From: Spirosoma fluviale
Lineage (GTDB): Bacteria; Bacteroidota; Bacteroidia; Cytophagales; Spirosomataceae
DNA length: 64,000 nucleotides
NCBI GenBank assembly: GCA_945901025.1
Contig: CAMDJW010000007.1
Span: 1 to 64,000, forward strand
Reading direction: 5' to 3'
Shown: piece after piece, positions 63,643-64,000 of the stretch
Position numbering within the stretch: the stretch's first letter is position 1
Layout of the letters: every line of letters starts with the position of its first letter
The notes under the pieces: model-generated
Database searches by the model: none
What the model saw: only the letters and a program-made list of their open reading frames with translations
What the model was told of the DNA's origin: nothing
Made by a program: the position numbers and the translations under genes

Positions 63643-63957
63643 TTAAGCTTTAAATTGTTCGCGCAATGGACGAACATTTCTTCGAGATATCGAAATAACA
63701 TCACCATTCACTAATCGAAAAGCCTTTTGAGACTTGAAATCAATATGTACAATAGAATCTGGGTTAATTAAAGCCGATTTTGATGGACGTATGAATTGAT
63801 ATTCAGTGAGCATCGTAGCAAAATACTTCAATGTCCTACAGGTTAAAAAACGCTTACCATCTTGGGTGAATATATTCGAATAGTTTCCTTCTCCTTTAAT
63901 AACTAAGATTTCTTTAACTGGTATCTTTACCGAACCCAGTACAACATATTCTACCAT
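63643..63957 (-). CDS. Stand-alone LytTR DNA-binding domain regulator
   Basis: The 104-residue protein is almost only a LytTR domain: VEYVVLGSVKIPVKEILVIK at the start, GNYSNIFTQDGKRFLTCRTL with the DNA-contact strands, then FIRPSKSALINPDSIVHID and NGDVISISRRNVRPLREQF. It lacks a receiver domain, so its activity would be controlled by another protein or by expression. It is convergent with the DUF5672 gene, 8 nt apart. Its targets are unknown. The last 43 nt of the window hold no other gene. Confidence 0.88.
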   Translation of the reverse strand: MVEYVVLGSVKIPVKEILVIKGEGNYSNIFTQDGKRFLTCRTLKYFATMLTEYQFIRPSKSALINPDSIVHIDFKSQKAFRLVNGDVISISRRNVRPLREQFKA

Positions 63958-64000
63958 ATTATTATGTTTTAACTTAAATTAGAAGCGTTTATAGGAACAA

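Noticed and set aside
1-64000. CRISPR arrays, insertion sequences, prophage and tRNA genes
   Set aside because: I saw no repeat-spacer arrays, transposase or phage frames, or cloverleaf-like sequences by eye; only the tandem and inverted repeats listed.

Overview
ORGANISM. The window looks like a chromosome segment of a low-GC Bacteroidota bacterium, most likely of the order Cytophagales (inference). Support: SusC/SusD and other TonB-linked outer-membrane pairs; promoter matches to the Bacteroidota form (TTG, about 19-20 nt, TAnnTTTG) instead of -35/-10 boxes; almost no Shine-Dalgarno sequences; a DUF3467 gene directly after rpoC; the mutY-ssb-gldE neighbourhood; and a 29-residue basic ribosomal protein gene before rng. 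No insertion sequence, prophage or CRISPR array is visible, and no tRNA or mature rRNA lies inside the window. LAYOUT. 1-180: promoter and leader of an rRNA operon that leaves the window on the left (minus strand). 309-2708: pruA and a helix-hairpin-helix protein (minus). 2783-11333: rpoB-rpoC with a long leader carrying a terminator-like hairpin, then a strong terminator. 11352-11672: DUF3467 gene. 11712-17661: hexuronate operon (tagaturonate reductase, uronate isomerase, KDG kinase, KDPG aldolase, hexuronate MFS transporter) behind a promoter with nested inverted repeats. 17698-17748: a long perfect-arm palindrome. 17836-22974 (plus) and 22971-29219 (minus): two convergent gene strings for surface glycan or lipid work. 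They include a NeuB-like synthase, a membrane hydroxylase, an SMR transporter, and a tight seven-gene operon (GT-B protein, SpsF-like cytidylyltransferase, split transketolase, GSA-type aminotransferase, SDR, KdsC-like phosphatase). 29428-32886: orphan ParA, a GNAT protein and a beta-propeller lipoprotein. 33196-33357: a gene remnant. 33412-38250: SusD/SusC pair (minus). 38515-42729: phosphonate catabolism genes. 42917-48161: lipoprotein, beta-solenoid lipoprotein and TonB receptor (minus). 48571-51295: small exported protein and UvrD/PcrA helicase. 51296-55278: lipoprotein, gldE, ssb, mutY (minus). 55447-59703: HU, TPR protein, mS38-like ribosomal protein, RNase G, TPR protein. 59799-63957: PiT phosphate transporter, rsmG, two glycosyltransferase-type genes and a LytTR regulator. 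HOW GENES WORK TOGETHER. The hexuronate operon turns imported uronates into pyruvate and glyceraldehyde-3-phosphate, but altronate/mannonate dehydratase must be encoded elsewhere. The minus-strand sugar operon together with the NeuB-like gene looks like a pathway for an activated nonulosonate-like amino sugar whose carbon skeleton may be built by a transketolase; I do not recognise its product. The 38.5-42.7 kb genes form a compact aminoalkylphosphonate module (phosphonatase-like HAD, FAD oxidoreductase, PhnO-type acetyltransferase, PhnZ-type HD oxygenase and a DUF5690 permease-like protein) with a SusCD pair transcribed away from it. It lacks the usual PhnW and PhnY, which makes it and the sugar cluster the best candidates here for undescribed chemistry.
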